Assembly: GCA_900544365.1 (NCBI GenBank)
Contig: UQVF01000037.1
Location: 1 to 19,480, forward strand
DNA from: an uncultured Veillonella sp.
GTDB taxonomy: Bacteria; Bacillota; Negativicutes; Veillonellales; Veillonellaceae
Direction of reading: 5' to 3'
DNA: 19,480 nucleotides
Both the position numbers and the translations under genes were made by a program. Shown piece by piece: positions 18,911 to 19,480 of this stretch. How positions within the stretch are numbered: the first letter of the stretch is position 1; each line of letters starts with the position of its first letter. The notes below the pieces were generated by a model that was not told the DNA's origin, did not search any database, and saw only the letters and a list, made by a program, of their open reading frames with translations.

Positions 18911-19045
18911 TAGGAAGAGCACGGCATACTCCTCACAAACGGTATTTCATAATGTTTGTTCGGAGCACGCCGTGCTCTTCTCATATTTATGTAATTTGAC
19001 CTATAAGACCGCCACAAGGCTACTACGCATAACTGCATTCTCTTC
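18911..19045. repeat. Hairpin repeat element, copy 5 (no clear left arm)
   Basis: Inner hairpin 18915-18981: GAAGAGCACGGC / GCCGTGCTCTTC, then CTCC/GGAG and CAAAC/GTTTG with A/C mismatches. The right end ACCGCCACAAGGCTACTACGC is present, but the usual left outer arm is missing, as if two elements share one left arm or this copy is truncated. Confidence 0.7.
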
Positions 19046-19345
19046 GGATCGGGAAGATACAATACTGACACAAGGTCATATGATATTGAATAATATATCG
19101 CCTCATATAATGTTATGAGGTCTATAAGGATATTAATATATGTATAAAAAAAGACGAGTAAGGCATTCATTGATGACACTGTGTAATATTTGCATAGAAA
19201 AATATTGCTCCGTTCCATGCCTTTATGTAGTTAGAAAAGGACTTCGAAGGACGTTTAAAATGTATTGGTAATATGAGGTAAGGGGTGTATATGTCCTTAT
19301 ATACTATATAAACATTGAAGAGTAAAAGAAAATAAAAATTGGGGG

Positions 19346-19374
19346 TTGCTTTTTATATGGAAATGGAATATACT
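19346..19374 (+). promoter_or_regulatory. Promoter-like sequence reading off the right edge
   Basis: TTGCTT (19346-19351), 17 bases, TATACT (19369-19374). Confidence 0.55.
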
Positions 19375-19445
19375 ATAGTACATGTTCGAGAGAACAAGGT
19401 GTTCACACTTCATTAAGTGATGAGCAAAAAAGATTAAAATAACTG

Positions 19446-19474
19446 TTGACACAAACTTGTGAATCTGTTATTAT
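19446..19474 (+). promoter_or_regulatory. Strong promoter-like sequence at right edge
   Basis: Perfect TTGACA (19446-19451), 17 bases, TATTAT (19469-19474), overlapped by TATAAT three bases later. It probably drives the next gene, outside the window. Confidence 0.7.
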
Positions 19475-19480
19475 AATCTA

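Larger units (their letters stand above)
19046..19480. other. Non-coding right end with hairpins and promoters
   Basis: I see no credible gene. Structures: a hairpin CCTCATA / TATGAGG at 19101-19120, and a nested pairing AAGGCAT .. AATATTT / AAATATT .. ATGCCTT over about 19160-19223. Two promoter-like sequences follow. The region looks like the leader of a gene beyond the window. Confidence 0.5.

Noticed and set aside
8510..19045. CRISPR array
   Set aside because: The repeats are long, few, irregularly spaced (10 bases to 6.6 kb) and internally paired; there are no regular spacers and no cas genes.
19380..19418. 12-codon ORF (MFERTRCSHFIK)
   Set aside because: No ribosome site and no resemblance to a leader peptide; probably chance within an untranslated leader.

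Overview
The window reads as a chromosomal segment of a diderm Negativicutes Firmicute, most likely Veillonella or a close relative. The support is a trimeric autotransporter adhesin with a YadA-type anchor (so an outer membrane is present), low-GC DNA with consensus AGGAGG-type ribosome sites, an anaerobe-style biotin synthase, and a SbcCD-like pair of the Bacillus YhaO/YhaN type. The genus call is inference from protein resemblance; no rRNA or tRNA gene is visible.

Layout. 1-3108 is the 3' part of a large surface adhesin, closed by a terminator. 3240-3540 is a small holin-like toxin cassette on the minus strand. 3683-7059 is a tight three-gene operon: a metallo-beta-lactamase-fold hydrolase and two DUF445 membrane proteins. 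bioB (7391-8407, minus) stands alone behind a consensus promoter with a candidate BirA operator. 8510-9450 is gene-poor and holds a hairpin repeat element, a holin-like toxin cassette and a second, different type I toxin-antitoxin locus. 9696-15301 is an operon of a MocR-type regulator, a SbcD/YhaO-like nuclease and a SbcC/YhaN-like ATPase. From 15298 to 19045 the DNA is dominated by repeats: four more hairpin elements and two more toxin cassettes, surrounding a DUF4268 PD-(D/E)XK-like gene and an RND-type membrane fusion protein. The last 435 bases hold hairpins and two strong promoter-like sequences aimed at a gene beyond the right edge.

The main discovery candidates are small-RNA systems in the gaps. 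(1) At 9162-9452 two convergent transcripts share a 13-bp palindromic terminator. The plus-strand RNA carries a 16-nt copy of the sequence antisense to the start of a 31-residue hydrophobic peptide, which is the architecture of the Fst/par type I toxin-antitoxin system with an unfamiliar peptide. (2) Four cassettes encode 25-26 residue holin-like (TxpA/Hol-Tox-like) peptides. Each sits between inverted-repeat arms, has promoters firing inward from both sides, and has a central hairpin whose outer stem is conserved and whose inner stem covaries. (3) A family of about 190-bp elements (five copies) has an outer stem and a 27-28 bp inner hairpin with changed but still pairing sequence. The elements abut the 3' ends of genes and in two cases supply the last codons. 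In three places an element is followed directly by a toxin cassette, and two such composite units flank the DUF4268 gene as direct repeats of about 600 bp.
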